NCBI RefSeq assembly: GCF_030165005.1 | Contig: NZ_JASNNW010000002.1 | Location: 310,001 to 374,000, forward strand | DNA length: 64,000 nucleotides | Reading direction: 5' to 3' | DNA from: Blastococcus capsensis | GTDB taxonomy: Bacteria; Actinomycetota; Actinomycetes; Mycobacteriales; Geodermatophilaceae | Part shown: positions 25,407-33,526 of the stretch, piece after piece | Position numbering within the stretch: position 1 is the stretch's first letter | Layout: each line of letters begins with the position of its first letter | Notes under the pieces: generated by a model | Told to the model about the DNA's origin: nothing | Seen by the model: the letters and a program-made list of their open reading frames with translations, nothing else | Database searches by the model: none | Translations under genes and position numbers: made by a program

Positions 25407-25788
25407 GCGCACTCCCCCCGGGACACGGACAACCCCCGGGCTGCTCCGCGGCGCTGACCTCCGGAGAGGGAGCTGCACGCGGGCCGACTGGACAACTGTC
25501 GGCGGCCCGGGGGTCGGGTGACTGTCCGGTTCTCGCTCGCCGCCGTACGACGGACGGGCGATCTGCCGTCGCTCAGACATGAGTCTGAACGGGCGGCCCA
25601 TCTGGACGGCGGCTAGCGGACAGCCACCTCACGAGTCCTGTAGCTCAGCAAAGTTACGGACCACCTCCTCTCTCGTGTGCCACGACGGTACGACCGGGAG
25701 ATCCGGGCCTGCAAGCGGATTGCTCCGCTCACAGCGAACGCGCTGGTCGCGGCGTGCGCAGCGGCCCCGCCCGGCGTGTCGGCGCGGG
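25407..25788. other. 382-base gap without a gene
   Basis: No convincing coding frame was found. The gap contains a small inverted repeat, TCAGAC (25573-25578) and GTCTGA (25583-25588) around ATGA, and a somewhat less GC-rich stretch at 25620-25700. It should hold the promoter of the hypothetical gene to its left. The nhaA gene ends at its right edge. Confidence 0.5.
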
Positions 25789-27288
25789 TCAGCTGCCGTT
25801 CGGGCCCAGCGTGCGCCCCGGCGGGCGGGTGCCCTTCCAGTCCGGGTCGTGCTCGGCCTCGTCGTCGACGGTCTCGTAGGAGGCCGGAGGAGCCGCATCG
25901 GGGTCGGCGTCGTCGACCTCGGTGTCGGCCAGGGTCCGTCCCGGGGGCAGGGCGCCGTCCCAGTCGGGGTCGTGCTCCGCCCGGTCGTCCACGGTGTCCC
26001 AGGCGTCCGGGATCCCGTCCCGGTCGACGTCGCGGGTCTCCGCCGCGTACGTCTGCTTGTAGCGCCGGTTCCGCAGCCGCAGGATGACTGCGGCGAGCAC
26101 GGCGGCGAGGAAGGTCCCCGCCAGGATGCCGACCTTCGCGTGCTCGTAGGCCTCGCTCTCGGCGCCGTACGCGAGTTCGGTGATCAGCAGGGAGACGGTG
26201 AACCCCATCCCGCCGAGCAGGGACAGCCCCAGGACGTCGGGCCAGCCCAGGCTCTCGTCGAGCTGACCCCGGGTGAAGCGCTGGATCAGCCAGGTGGCGC
26301 CGGTGATGCCGATCGCCTTGCCCGCCACCAGGCCGACCATGATCCCGATGGCGATGCTGTCGCCGAGCGACTCGCCCAGGCCGGAGAGCCCACCGACGGC
26401 CACGCCCGCGGAGAAGAACGCGAAGACCGGGACGGCGACCCCCGCCGACAGCGGCCGGATGCGGTGCTCGAAGTGCTCGGCCAGGCCCGGTCCGGCGTCC
26501 GGTCCACCGGCGGCCTCGCTGCGGACGACCGGCACGGTGAAGGCGAGCAGCACCCCGGCGACGGTGGCGTGCACCCCCGACTCGTGCATGAAGACCCAGG
26601 TGAGCAGGGCCAGCGGGAGCAGCAGCCACCAGGACCGGATCCGCTTCTGCACCAGGAACCCGAAGAGCGCCAGCGGCAGCAGCGACAGCGCGAGGAACGG
26701 GACCGAGAGCTGCTCGGTGTAGAAGATCGCGATGACGACGATGGCCAGGAGGTCGTCGACGACGGCGAGGGTGAGCAGGAACGTGCGCAGCGCGCTGGGC
26801 AGGTGGGTGCTGATCACCGCCAGGACGGCGAGCGCGAAGGCGATGTCGGTGGCCGACGGGATCGCCCAGCCCCGCAGTGCGCCTTCGGCCCCGCCCAGGT
26901 TGAGCAGCACGAAGAACAGGGCGGGTACCGCCATCCCACCGACGGCCGCGGCGATCGGCAGCGCCGCGCGGCGTGGCTCGCGCAGGTCACCGGCCACGAA
27001 CTCGCGCTTGAGTTCCAGGCCGGCGACGAAGAAGAAGATCGCCAGCAGGCCGTCGGCGGCCCACGTGCCCAGCGTCAGGTCCAGGTGCAGGGCGGACGGC
27101 CCGACACGCGCGTCGCGCAGCGCCTCGTAGGACTCCCCCCAGGGCGAGTTGGCCCAGATCAGCGCGATCGCCGCGCCGATCAGCAGCAGGGCGCCGCCGA
27201 CGGTCTCCTTGCGGAGGACCGAGGCGACCCGCTGCGCTTCGGCCCAGGAGCCGCGACCGAAGAGGCGGGCGGGGGCGGGAGGGGTCAC
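25789..27288 (-). CDS. nhaA: Na+/H+ antiporter NhaA with an acidic C-terminal extension
   Basis: NhaA exchanges sodium for protons across the membrane. The core (about residues 15-405) contains the ion-binding aspartates in [12 protein letters not shown] and [17 protein letters not shown], plus [11 protein letters not shown] near the end. After the last helix and a basic RLRNRRYKQ segment, about 85 residues follow that are not part of NhaA. They contain a [12 protein letters not shown] segment like calcium-binding thrombospondin-3 repeats and two copies of a DDxAEHDPDWxG...PPGRTL unit. The whole has 499 residues against about 390-440 for typical NhaA. The start is a GTG at 27288. Confidence 0.93.
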   Translation of the reverse strand: MTPPAPARLFGRGSWAEAQRVASVLRKETVGGALLLIGAAIALIWANSPWGESYEALRDARVGPSALHLDLTLGTWAADGLLAIFFFVAGLELKREFVAGDLREPRRAALPIAAAVGGMAVPALFFVLLNLGGAEGALRGWAIPSATDIAFALAVLAVISTHLPSALRTFLLTLAVVDDLLAIVVIAIFYTEQLSVPFLALSLLPLALFGFLVQKRIRSWWLLLPLALLTWVFMHESGVHATVAGVLLAFTVPVVRSEAAGGPDAGPGLAEHFEHRIRPLSAGVAVPVFAFFSAGVAVGGLSGLGESLGDSIAIGIMVGLVAGKAIGITGATWLIQRFTRGQLDESLGWPDVLGLSLLGGMGFTVSLLITELAYGAESEAYEHAKVGILAGTFLAAVLAAVILRLRNRRYKQTYAAETRDVDRDGIPDAWDTVDDRAEHDPDWDGALPPGRTLADTEVDDADPDAAPPASYETVDDEAEHDPDWKGTRPPGRTLGPNGS

Positions 27289-27360
27289 AGTGCGGCTCCG
27301 GTGATAGGGGTCGGCGAAAAGACTGCCGACCAGACTTCCCGGCTCACCTGGTTCCCAAAG

Positions 27361-28209
27361 CTACCGGGCCAGCAGCTCCCGGACCCGTCGGGACAGGCCA
27401 CCCTCCCCGCGGCGGACGCCGTCGACGGTGTGCACGACGGCCACACCGCGCACCCCGGAGAGCAGCCAGACGGCGTCCGCGGCGTGCAGGTCGCCGACCG
27501 TGCCGGGCGTGACCGACGTCGACCAGCCGTCGTCCTCGGCCTGCGCGAACAGCCGTGCCTGCGTGGTACCGGGGAGGATCCCGGATTCGACCGGGGGAGT
27601 GTGCAGCGTGCCGCCGGCCGCCCAGACCACCGTGGAGGTCGGGCCCTCCAGCAGGCGCCCCTCCAGGCTGGTGAAGACGACGTCGTCGGCGCCGAGGTCG
27701 TGCGCGTGCCGCTGGGCCGCCATGTTCACCGCGTACGAGAGGGTCTTCGCGCCCCCGAGCAGCCAGGGCGCGCCGGCCCGGAAGTCGGCGGGCACACCGA
27801 GGCCCAGGGTGACCACCGAGATCCCCTCGGCGCGCTGGCGGAGCGTGTCGGCGGGGACGGGGGCGAGCAGCGCGAGCGCGGTCGGCGGCGTCCCGTCCCC
27901 CAGCCCGCGGGTGAGGAAGAGCCGGCAGACCCCCTCGAGCGCGGCCGGCCAGTCGGCGAGGACCGCCGCCACCATCTCCATCCAGGCCTGGTCGCCGGGA
28001 GCGGGCAGCCCGAGCAGGGCCGCCGAGCGGGTGAGCCGGGTCAGGTGGGCCGCCAGGTGCGGTGTGCGGCCGGCGACGACGGCGACGGACTCGAAGACGC
28101 CGTCGCCGCGCCCCAGACCGAGGTCGAAGGCGGTCACCACCGGCTGGTCGGCAGGGACGATCACGGCCGCCCCGTCCCGCCAGATGGCCACGCTGCGCTG
28201 CTCGCTCAC
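27361..28209 (-). CDS. pabC: 4-amino-4-deoxychorismate lyase (class IV aminotransferase fold)
   Basis: The enzyme would split aminodeoxychorismate into 4-aminobenzoate and pyruvate for folate synthesis, with PLP as cofactor. Visible class IV features are LGLGRGDGVFESV near the N-terminus and the PLP-lysine segment GGAKTLSYAVNMAA. SLEGRLLEGPTSTVVW, SGILPGTTQARL and the closing SGVRGVAVVHTVDG are also present. It has 282 residues with a GTG start right after the GAGGAGGATCC of a dispersed repeat copy. M. tuberculosis Rv0812 occupies the same place. A branched-chain or D-amino-acid aminotransferase cannot be ruled out from sequence alone. Confidence 0.82.
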   Translation of the reverse strand: MSEQRSVAIWRDGAAVIVPADQPVVTAFDLGLGRGDGVFESVAVVAGRTPHLAAHLTRLTRSAALLGLPAPGDQAWMEMVAAVLADWPAALEGVCRLFLTRGLGDGTPPTALALLAPVPADTLRQRAEGISVVTLGLGVPADFRAGAPWLLGGAKTLSYAVNMAAQRHAHDLGADDVVFTSLEGRLLEGPTSTVVWAAGGTLHTPPVESGILPGTTQARLFAQAEDDGWSTSVTPGTVGDLHAADAVWLLSGVRGVAVVHTVDGVRRGEGGLSRRVRELLAR

Positions 28210-28308
28210 GGATCCTCCTCGCTGTCCCCCGCAAGCGGGAGGTGCCCCAGCTGGTCGTCCGCGTTCGCGGCGCTGCTGTGCTCCTGGTGAGCTCGCGAGC
28301 TCGCTGAC
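28210..28308 (-). repeat. Dispersed copy of the 77-bp repeat before pabC
   Basis: Read on the minus strand, this segment carries the same blocks as the tandem units at 23673: GCGAGCTCACCAGG, GCACAGCAGCGCCGCGAACG and AGCGAGGAGGATCC before the GTG. A short insertion with its own hairpin (CCCGCTTGCGGG) lies in the middle. As in the tandem array, the repeat supplies the ribosome-binding site of the gene that follows. Confidence 0.85.
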
Positions 28309-28346
28309 GGGCCCAGCCTGCCGCACGCCCGGCATAGGCTCCTCCC

Positions 28347-28805
28347 ATGGGCCCCCACGACATCGCGGCGCCGCTCGCCGAGCAGTTGCGGGCCCGCGGT
28401 CTCCGGCTGACACCGCAGCGGGCCCGGGTGCTGGCCGCGGTCGCTGCGCTGGCCCACGCGACGCCGGAGGCGATCGGTGCGCGGCTGCGCGAGGAGGCCG
28501 GGCCCGGCGGCAGCGCGCCTGACACCTCGACCGTCTACCGCACGCTGGAGCTGCTGGAACGGCTCGGGCTCGTCTGGCACACCCACCTGGACCGCGGCGC
28601 GCCGGTCTACCACGCCGCCGAGCGGCCGCACCTGCACGTCGTCTGCGCGTCCTGCGGGCAGATCTCCTCCGTGGCGCCGGACCTCCTCGACCAGGCGGCG
28701 GAACGTCTGGCGGCGGATCTGGGTTTCACCGTCGACGTCGGTCACGTCGCCCTCTCCGGCACGTGCCGCGCCTGCCGAGAACGCGCCGGAACGGAGTCCT
28801 CATGA
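28347..28805 (+). CDS. Fur-family metalloregulator
   Basis: The 152-residue product has the Fur winged helix (RLTPQRARVLAAV, then DTSTVYRTLELLERLGLV). Its metal-binding part holds RPHLHVVCASCGQ and CRACRER; the two CxxC pairs should hold structural zinc. It may respond to iron, zinc or manganese, and the sensing metal cannot be told. TAGGCT lies six bases before the ATG with no ribosome-binding site, so the mRNA is probably leaderless. The stop overlaps the start of ygfZ. Confidence 0.88.
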   Translation: MGPHDIAAPLAEQLRARGLRLTPQRARVLAAVAALAHATPEAIGARLREEAGPGGSAPDTSTVYRTLELLERLGLVWHTHLDRGAPVYHAAERPHLHVVCASCGQISSVAPDLLDQAAERLAADLGFTVDVGHVALSGTCRACRERAGTESS

Positions 28806-29920
28806 CCACGCCCTCGCCCCTCCTCTCCCGTCCGGGGGCGGTGCCCGTCGAGGTCGCGCCGGACGTCGTGCGCGTCGTGGCCGCCCACTACGGCGATCCG
28901 CTGCGCGAGCAGCGGGCGCTCGCCGAGGGCGCCGGTCTGGTCGACCGCAGCGACCGCGACGTCCTCGCAGTGCCTGGTGCCGACCGGCTGTCGTGGTTGC
29001 ACAGCATCACCAGCCAGCACTTCGAGCGGCTGGGCGACGGCTCCGGCAGCGAGGCCCTGGTGCTCAGCCCGAACGGCCACGTCGAGCACCACCTGGTCGT
29101 GACCGAACTGGGCGGCACCACGTGGGCCGACGTCGAGCCGGGCACCGGCGCGGCGCTGCACGCGTTCCTCGAGCAGATGCGCTTCATGCTCCGGGTGGCG
29201 CCTGAGCTGTCGACCGGCACCTGGGCGGTGCTCACCCTCGCCGGGCCGCAGGCTCCCGGGGTGCTCGCGAGCGCCGGCCTGCCGGTGCCCGGCAGCCCCT
29301 ACGCCGTCGCGGCCGCCGACGGCGGTTGGGTGCGGCGGATGCCGCCGATCGGGGACGGCGGTGCCGCCGTGTTCGATCTCCTGGTTGCGCGCGCTGGGAT
29401 CGCGGCCACCGCCGACCGCCTGCTGGCGGCGGGTGCGAGCCCGAGCGGCTTCTCGGCGTACGAGGCGTTGCGCGTGGAGGCCCGGCGTCCGCGGATCGGC
29501 GTGGACAGCGACCACCGCACGATCCCGAACGAGCTGGAGTGGCTGCGCACCGCCGTGCACCTGGAGAAGGGGTGCTACCGCGGTCAGGAGACCGTGGCCC
29601 GGGTGCACAACCTCGGCCGTCCGCCGCGGCGGCTGGTGCTGCTGCACCTCGACGGCGTCAGCGAGGACCTGCCCGCTCCCGGCGAGCCGGTCCTGGTCGG
29701 GACCCGCACGGTCGGCCGGGTGGGCAGCGTCGTCCGGCACCACGAGCTGGGTGTGGTCGCGCTGGCGCTGGTCAAGCAGTCCGTGGCGCCGGACGCGGCG
29801 CTGACCGTGGGGGGCTCGACGGCCGCGATCGATACCGACGACGCCCCCGCCGGGCCGGACGACACCCAGGCCGCGGTGCGCGACCGGGTCCGGGCGGTCC
29901 GGTCTGCGACGATCGGGTGA
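28802..29920 (+). CDS. ygfZ: YgfZ/GcvT-like folate-binding protein
   Basis: YgfZ proteins use tetrahydrofolate to support repair or assembly of some iron-sulfur proteins. The 372-residue product has the GcvT fold and the diagnostic motif KGCYRGQE (near residue 260). Upstream segments RSDRDVLAVPGADRLSWLHS and EALRVEARRPRIGVD fit the family. The ATG overlaps the Fur-family stop codon (ATGA). The neighbouring Fur regulator and the pabC gene fit a link to iron-sulfur and folate metabolism, but no direct regulation is visible. Confidence 0.9.
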   Translation: MTTPSPLLSRPGAVPVEVAPDVVRVVAAHYGDPLREQRALAEGAGLVDRSDRDVLAVPGADRLSWLHSITSQHFERLGDGSGSEALVLSPNGHVEHHLVVTELGGTTWADVEPGTGAALHAFLEQMRFMLRVAPELSTGTWAVLTLAGPQAPGVLASAGLPVPGSPYAVAAADGGWVRRMPPIGDGGAAVFDLLVARAGIAATADRLLAAGASPSGFSAYEALRVEARRPRIGVDSDHRTIPNELEWLRTAVHLEKGCYRGQETVARVHNLGRPPRRLVLLHLDGVSEDLPAPGEPVLVGTRTVGRVGSVVRHHELGVVALALVKQSVAPDAALTVGGSTAAIDTDDAPAGPDDTQAAVRDRVRAVRSATIG

Positions 29921-29990
29921 GCACGCCGGTCACCCGGCTCCGGCTGGGCAGGCCGGACCTGCTGACCTACGCTCCGCCCAGCGCCCGTCG

Positions 29991-30602
29991 ATGACCACCG
30001 CCGATGCCCGGATGCCGGGCGTCCCGCACCTGGAGGCCACTTTCGTGAGTACCCAGCCGTCCCCCGCCGGGGGTGCCGCCGTCGATGCGCTGCTGGACCC
30101 GTCCTTCCTCGAGGACGCCGTGCGGCGGCCCATGGCCGACGTGCGGCGGCTGCGTCGTGAGGCGGAGCAGGAGGAGGTCAACCTCTCCTACACCCGCCGG
30201 CTGCTGCAGGGGCGGCTGGACATCGTGAAGCGGGAGCTGCAGCGGCGGGCCGAGCACGACGGGCGGTCGCTGGTCGACCTGCTGCCGGAGATCCTGGCGG
30301 AGAAGGGGCGCGGGCCGGCGCACGGCCTCGGTCGGCACCAGACGGTGCAGCCCGCGCGCCCGGAGGAGTACGAGTCCTGGGTGAACTCACTGACCCGTGG
30401 GGCAGACCTGTCGGCCATCACCGAGCTGTCGGACGAGCTGCTGGAGAGCGCCGCGCGGTCGCTGGCCGAGGCCGAGAAGGGCCTGTCGGAGCGGCGGCGG
30501 GGCGTGCAGCAGGTGATGGACGGGCTGGCCGCGGAGCTCGGCCGGCGCTACCGCGACGGCGAGGCCGACGTGGCCGCGCTCCTGGCGGACGAGGGACGAT
30601 GA
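29991..30602 (+). CDS. rsiG: RsiG-like c-di-GMP-binding anti-sigma factor
   Basis: In Streptomyces, RsiG binds c-di-GMP and then holds the sporulation sigma factor WhiG. The 203-residue product is mostly helical and carries two perfect copies of the ligand motif E(x3)S(x2)R(x3)Q(x3)D. One is Glu62, Ser66, Arg69, Gln73, Asp77; the other is Glu162, Ser166, Arg169, Gln173, Asp177. Helices flank a variable Gly/Pro-containing middle. There is no membrane segment. No whiG gene lies in the window, so the sigma partner must be elsewhere. The ATG at 29991 is the most likely start, with an internal ATG eight codons on. Confidence 0.9.
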   Translation: MTTADARMPGVPHLEATFVSTQPSPAGGAAVDALLDPSFLEDAVRRPMADVRRLRREAEQEEVNLSYTRRLLQGRLDIVKRELQRRAEHDGRSLVDLLPEILAEKGRGPAHGLGRHQTVQPARPEEYESWVNSLTRGADLSAITELSDELLESAARSLAEAEKGLSERRRGVQQVMDGLAAELGRRYRDGEADVAALLADEGR

Positions 30603-31684
30603 CGGGAGAAGGACCCCGTCCTCCTCACCACTCGCAGGCTCGTGGCGAGCCTCGGGACGGGGCCCTCGAGCACTCGCAGGCTCGCGGTGGGGCCCTGCAA
30701 GGGGGCCGTTCCAGTGCGTCACCATGGCCGGACAACCCCGTCCTGGTCGAGGTCTGGCGGTCGGGGTTCCTGGAGTCGGTGCACCGGGGCGCGCTCGTGG
30801 TCCTCGGCGCCGACGGCGCGGTGCAGTTCGCCCTGGGCGACGTCGATCGGCCGGTGCTGCCGCGCTCGGCGAACAAGCCGGTGCAGGCCACCGCCATGCT
30901 GGCGGCGGGCTGGGAACCCCGGTCGGGTGCGGAGCTGGCCATCGGTGCCGGCTCGCACAGCGGTGAGGACGGCCACCGCGAACTGGTCGCGGGGATGCTC
31001 GCGGCCGTCGGCCTCGGCCCGGACGACCTGGGCTGCCCGGCGGCGCTCCCGCAGCACGAGGCCACCCGGGCCAGCTGGCTCGCGGGCGCCCGGGCGGCCG
31101 AGCGGCTGGCGATGAACTGCTCCGGCAAGCACGCCGCGATGCTGTCGGCCTGCGTGGCGGCGGGCTGGCCGACTTCGGGGTACCTGGACCGGCAGCACCC
31201 CCTCCAGCAGGCGGTCGAGACCCGGCTGGCAGAGGCGGCGGGGGAGCCGGTGCGCGCCGTCGTCGTCGACGGGTGCGGCGCGCCGCAGCACGCGCTGTCG
31301 CTGACCGGGCTGGCGCGCGGTGTCCTCTCCCTGGTCGAGGCGCCCGAGGGGTCCCGCGAGCGGGCCGTCGCCGATGCCGCGCGCGCCCATCCCTGGTTCG
31401 TCGCCGGCACCGGCCGCGAGGACACCGACCTCATGGGCGCGGTGCCCGGGCTGCTGGTGAAGGCCGGGGCCGACGGCGTGCACGTGGCGGCGCTCCCGGG
31501 CGCCGGGGCCGTGGCGCTGAAGCTCGACGACGGCGGGGACCGGGGCCGGACCCCGGCGCTCAGCGCCGGGCTGCGCCGGCTCGCTGTTCCGGCCGAGGTG
31601 CTTGCTCCGTGGGCGCGTCCGGGGGTGCCCGGCGGTGACGGCGTCGTGGGTGAGGTCCGGGAAGCAGCAGCGCTAAACCTCTGA
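30599..31684 (+). CDS. AnsA/RhiAsn-type asparaginase (COG4448), start disrupted by repeats
   Basis: The core resembles the Rhizobium etli type of L-asparaginase. It has PRSANKPVQATAML with the SxxK pair, GAGSHSGEDGH, NCSGKHAAMLSACVAAGW and VVDGCGAPQHA, which supply the Cys/Lys metal-site residues. The frame is open from an ATG that overlaps the rsiG stop, but the first 43 codons are translated dispersed repeats (30607-30716). An ATG at 30724 would give MAD-NPVLVEV if one G at about 30730 were absent, which suggests a one-base insertion after the true start. The frame thereafter is intact to residue 361. Confidence 0.75.
   Translation: MTGEGPRPPHHSQARGEPRDGALEHSQARGGALQGGRSSASPWPDNPVLVEVWRSGFLESVHRGALVVLGADGAVQFALGDVDRPVLPRSANKPVQATAMLAAGWEPRSGAELAIGAGSHSGEDGHRELVAGMLAAVGLGPDDLGCPAALPQHEATRASWLAGARAAERLAMNCSGKHAAMLSACVAAGWPTSGYLDRQHPLQQAVETRLAEAAGEPVRAVVVDGCGAPQHALSLTGLARGVLSLVEAPEGSRERAVADAARAHPWFVAGTGREDTDLMGAVPGLLVKAGADGVHVAALPGAGAVALKLDDGGDRGRTPALSAGLRRLAVPAEVLAPWARPGVPGGDGVVGEVREAAALNL
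30607..30716 (+). repeat. Two dispersed repeat elements inside the asparaginase 5' end
   Basis: The first element (about 30611-30662) has GGACCCCGTCC and GGGACGGGGCCC arms, like the terminator-type repeats at 949 and 51111. The second (about 30668-30716) has CTCGCAGGCTCGCGGTGGGGCCCTGC, as two stretches, and matches the repeat before ppx at 46331 and 46420. Both lie between the rsiG stop and the asparaginase body. Confidence 0.75.
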
Positions 31685-31718
31685 GCTGCATCTACGCACT
31701 GTGAGGGGGTTCACGCCC

Positions 31719-31765
31719 GGGTGCTAACCGATCCGCTTGCAACAGCTAGCACCCAGGGTTAGCGT
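31719..31765 (+). promoter_or_regulatory. Promoter with overlapping operator-like palindrome of the XRE gene
   Basis: TTGCAA (31737-31742) and TAGCGT (31760-31765) are separated by exactly 17 bases, and the GTG start follows seven bases later, so the mRNA is leaderless or nearly so. GGGTGCTA (31719-31726) and TAGCACCC (31747-31754) form a perfect 8-base inverted repeat spanning the -35. A further GCTAACC (31723) and GGTTAGC (31757) pair is nested in it. The arrangement suits autorepression by the XRE regulator. Confidence 0.7.
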
Positions 31766-31772
31766 CGTACCC

Positions 31773-32237
31773 GTGCAGACCCCTGGTGAGTTCGTCCGCG
31801 AGCAGGTGACCACGGTCCGGGAAACGGTGGACCGGGTCGCCGGCAGCGTGGCGGAGTCGGTCGCCGAGGCGCCCCGCGTCTCGTCGGTCGGCTCCTCGGT
31901 GGGCGACTTCATCCGCGAGCAGCGCAGCGCCGCGCGTGTCTCGCTGCGCGAGCTGGCCCGCACGGCCGGCGTCAGCAACCCCTACCTGTCCCAGGTGGAG
32001 CGGGGCCTCCGCAAGCCGTCGGCGGAGATTCTCGCGTCGATCGCCCGGGGCCTGAAGATCTCGGCCGAGACGCTCTACGAGCAGGCAGGGATCCTCGAGC
32101 GGCGTACCGGGAACCCGGACACCGTGGCGGCGATCCGCAACGACGACGCACTGTCCGAGCGGCACAAGGCCGTCCTGCTCGAGCTCTACGAGACCTACGT
32201 CCGTGAGCACCGGACCGCTCCCCCGGCCGCCAGCTGA
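31773..32237 (+). CDS. XRE-family transcriptional regulator
   Basis: The 154-residue product has an N-terminal helical stretch and then a classic XRE helix-turn-helix (FIREQRSAARVSLRELARTA, followed by GVSNPYLSQVERGLRKPSAE). A short helical C-terminal region ends with ELYETYVREHR. M. tuberculosis Rv0474, next to hbhA, is the likely equivalent. It probably regulates itself through the palindrome at 31719-31754 and perhaps the hbhA-like gene 41 bases downstream. Confidence 0.85.
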   Translation: MQTPGEFVREQVTTVRETVDRVAGSVAESVAEAPRVSSVGSSVGDFIREQRSAARVSLRELARTAGVSNPYLSQVERGLRKPSAEILASIARGLKISAETLYEQAGILERRTGNPDTVAAIRNDDALSERHKAVLLELYETYVREHRTAPPAAS

Positions 32238-32278
32238 ACCTCCCCCCACCCCCCACCCCCCACTCCGAAGGAGTCGGC

Positions 32279-33061
32279 ATGACCCCCACCCAGACCGTGA
32301 AGCAGTACGGCGAGTTCGCCGTGGCCCAGGGCCGCACGTTCGCCGAGCAGGCCCGCACCCCTCTGCTGGCCTTCGTCGGCGCCGGTGACCTGGCCGTCGA
32401 GCGGACCCGCACCGCCGTCGCCTCGTTCCGCTCCAAGGCCGAGGCGCTGCCGGGCGAGGCGACCGTGCAGGCCGATCTGGCCGTCAAGGAGGCCCGGACC
32501 CGGGCCACCGAGGCCGCCGGCGCCGCGCGCACCGCGGCCCAGCAGCTCTCGACCGTCGTCCGCCCCGAGACGCTGCGCAGCACCGTGACCGGGCTGGTCG
32601 GGACCGCCCGCACCCAGGCGGCCACCACCGTGGAGACCCTCGCCGGTCGCGGCGCGGAGGTCGTCGAGGAGCTGCGTCGCCAGCCGGGCTTCCGGCGGGT
32701 CGCGCGGCGCGCCGAGCAGGCCGTCGACACCGTCGAGGAGACGCTCGAGGAGGCCATCGAGGACGCTGCCGGAGCCGTCTCCGAGGCGTCGGACGAGGTC
32801 ACCTCGGTGGCGCAGAAGACCGCGGCCAAGGCCGGCAAGGCTGCCGCCAAGGCCGAGGAGACCGTGCGGGAGACCGCCGACTCCACCAAGGCCACCGTGG
32901 GCGAGGTCGCCGAGCAGCCGGCGCCGGCCCCCAAGGCCAAGTCGGCGGCCAAGAAGAACAGCGCCGCCGCCAAGAAGTCCCCGACGACCTCGGTGCGGGT
33001 CACCCGCGCCCGCACCGCCCGCCGGTCGGACCCCACCGCTGTGCCGGCGAAGAAGAACTGA
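32279..33061 (+). CDS. Heparin-binding haemagglutinin (HbhA)-like protein
   Basis: The 260-residue protein is almost entirely alpha-helical and coiled-coil-like (heptads of Ala, Val, Glu, Arg). It starts MTPTQTVKQYGEFAVAQGRT and ends in a Lys/Ala/Thr-rich basic tail (KSAAKKNSAAAKKS, then RVTRARTARR). Mycobacterial HbhA has the same layout, binds heparan sulfate and associates with membranes. There is no signal peptide. In a non-pathogen an envelope or lipid-domain role is more likely than adhesion. It lies directly after its Rv0474-like regulator. Confidence 0.78.
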   Translation: MTPTQTVKQYGEFAVAQGRTFAEQARTPLLAFVGAGDLAVERTRTAVASFRSKAEALPGEATVQADLAVKEARTRATEAAGAARTAAQQLSTVVRPETLRSTVTGLVGTARTQAATTVETLAGRGAEVVEELRRQPGFRRVARRAEQAVDTVEETLEEAIEDAAGAVSEASDEVTSVAQKTAAKAGKAAAKAEETVRETADSTKATVGEVAEQPAPAPKAKSAAKKNSAAAKKSPTTSVRVTRARTARRSDPTAVPAKKN

Positions 33062-33077
33062 CGGCACAGCCTTCGAC

Positions 33078-33115
33078 CAGGGCCCCGGAGCTGCGACCAG
33101 CGCTCCGGGGCCCTG
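33078..33115. terminator. Strong hairpin terminator after the hbhA-like gene
   Basis: CAGGGCCCCGGAGC (33078-33091) and GCTCCGGGGCCCTG (33102-33115) make a perfect 14-base stem with a 10-base loop, 17 bases after the stop codon. Confidence 0.85.
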
Positions 33116-33197
33116 TCGCGTCCGGGCAGCTGCCCCGTCCGGGCGAGTCGGCCGGCGAGCGGGTCGGTGTGCCGCCCGGCGCGGGTAGGCTGGCCCC

Positions 33198-33485
33198 ATG
33201 GGCGTGTTCGACGGGTGGCTGCTGTTCATCCTGTACGTGGCGTCCCAGGCGTTGACCGTCTGGGCGTTCGCGGACGCCCTCATCCGGCCCGCCGCCGGGT
33301 ACGTGGCGGCGGGCAAGCTGACCAAGCCCGGCTGGGCGGCCATCACCGGACTGGCCGTGCTGATCATCTTCTGGATGAGGACCCCGATGTCGCTGCTGGG
33401 CCTGCCCGCGGTGATCGCCGCGACCGTCTACCTGGTCGATGTGCGCCCCGCCGTCCGCGGCCTGCCCCGCGGCAACAGCTGGTAG
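33198..33485 (+). CDS. DUF2516 membrane protein
   Basis: The 95-residue product has three hydrophobic segments (WLLFILYVASQALTVWAFAD, then WAAITGGLAVL-type and GLPAVIAATVYLVDV) and the DUF2516 pattern with ALIRPAAGYVAAGKLTKPGW between the first two. It matches the M. tuberculosis gene after hbhA (Rv0476). The function is unknown. TAGGCT lies six bases before the ATG and no ribosome-binding site is visible, which suggests a leaderless mRNA. Confidence 0.85.
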   Translation: MGVFDGWLLFILYVASQALTVWAFADALIRPAAGYVAAGKLTKPGWAAITGLAVLIIFWMRTPMSLLGLPAVIAATVYLVDVRPAVRGLPRGNSW

Positions 33486-33526
33486 CCAGGCGTCCCACAC
33501 GTCCGAGCCGCCCGGCGCCGACCGGG

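Noticed and set aside
25613-25788. Short frames and CTGTAGCTCAG, which looks like part of a tRNA D-arm
   Set aside because: No matching acceptor stem, anticodon arm or T-loop follows, so no tRNA is present.
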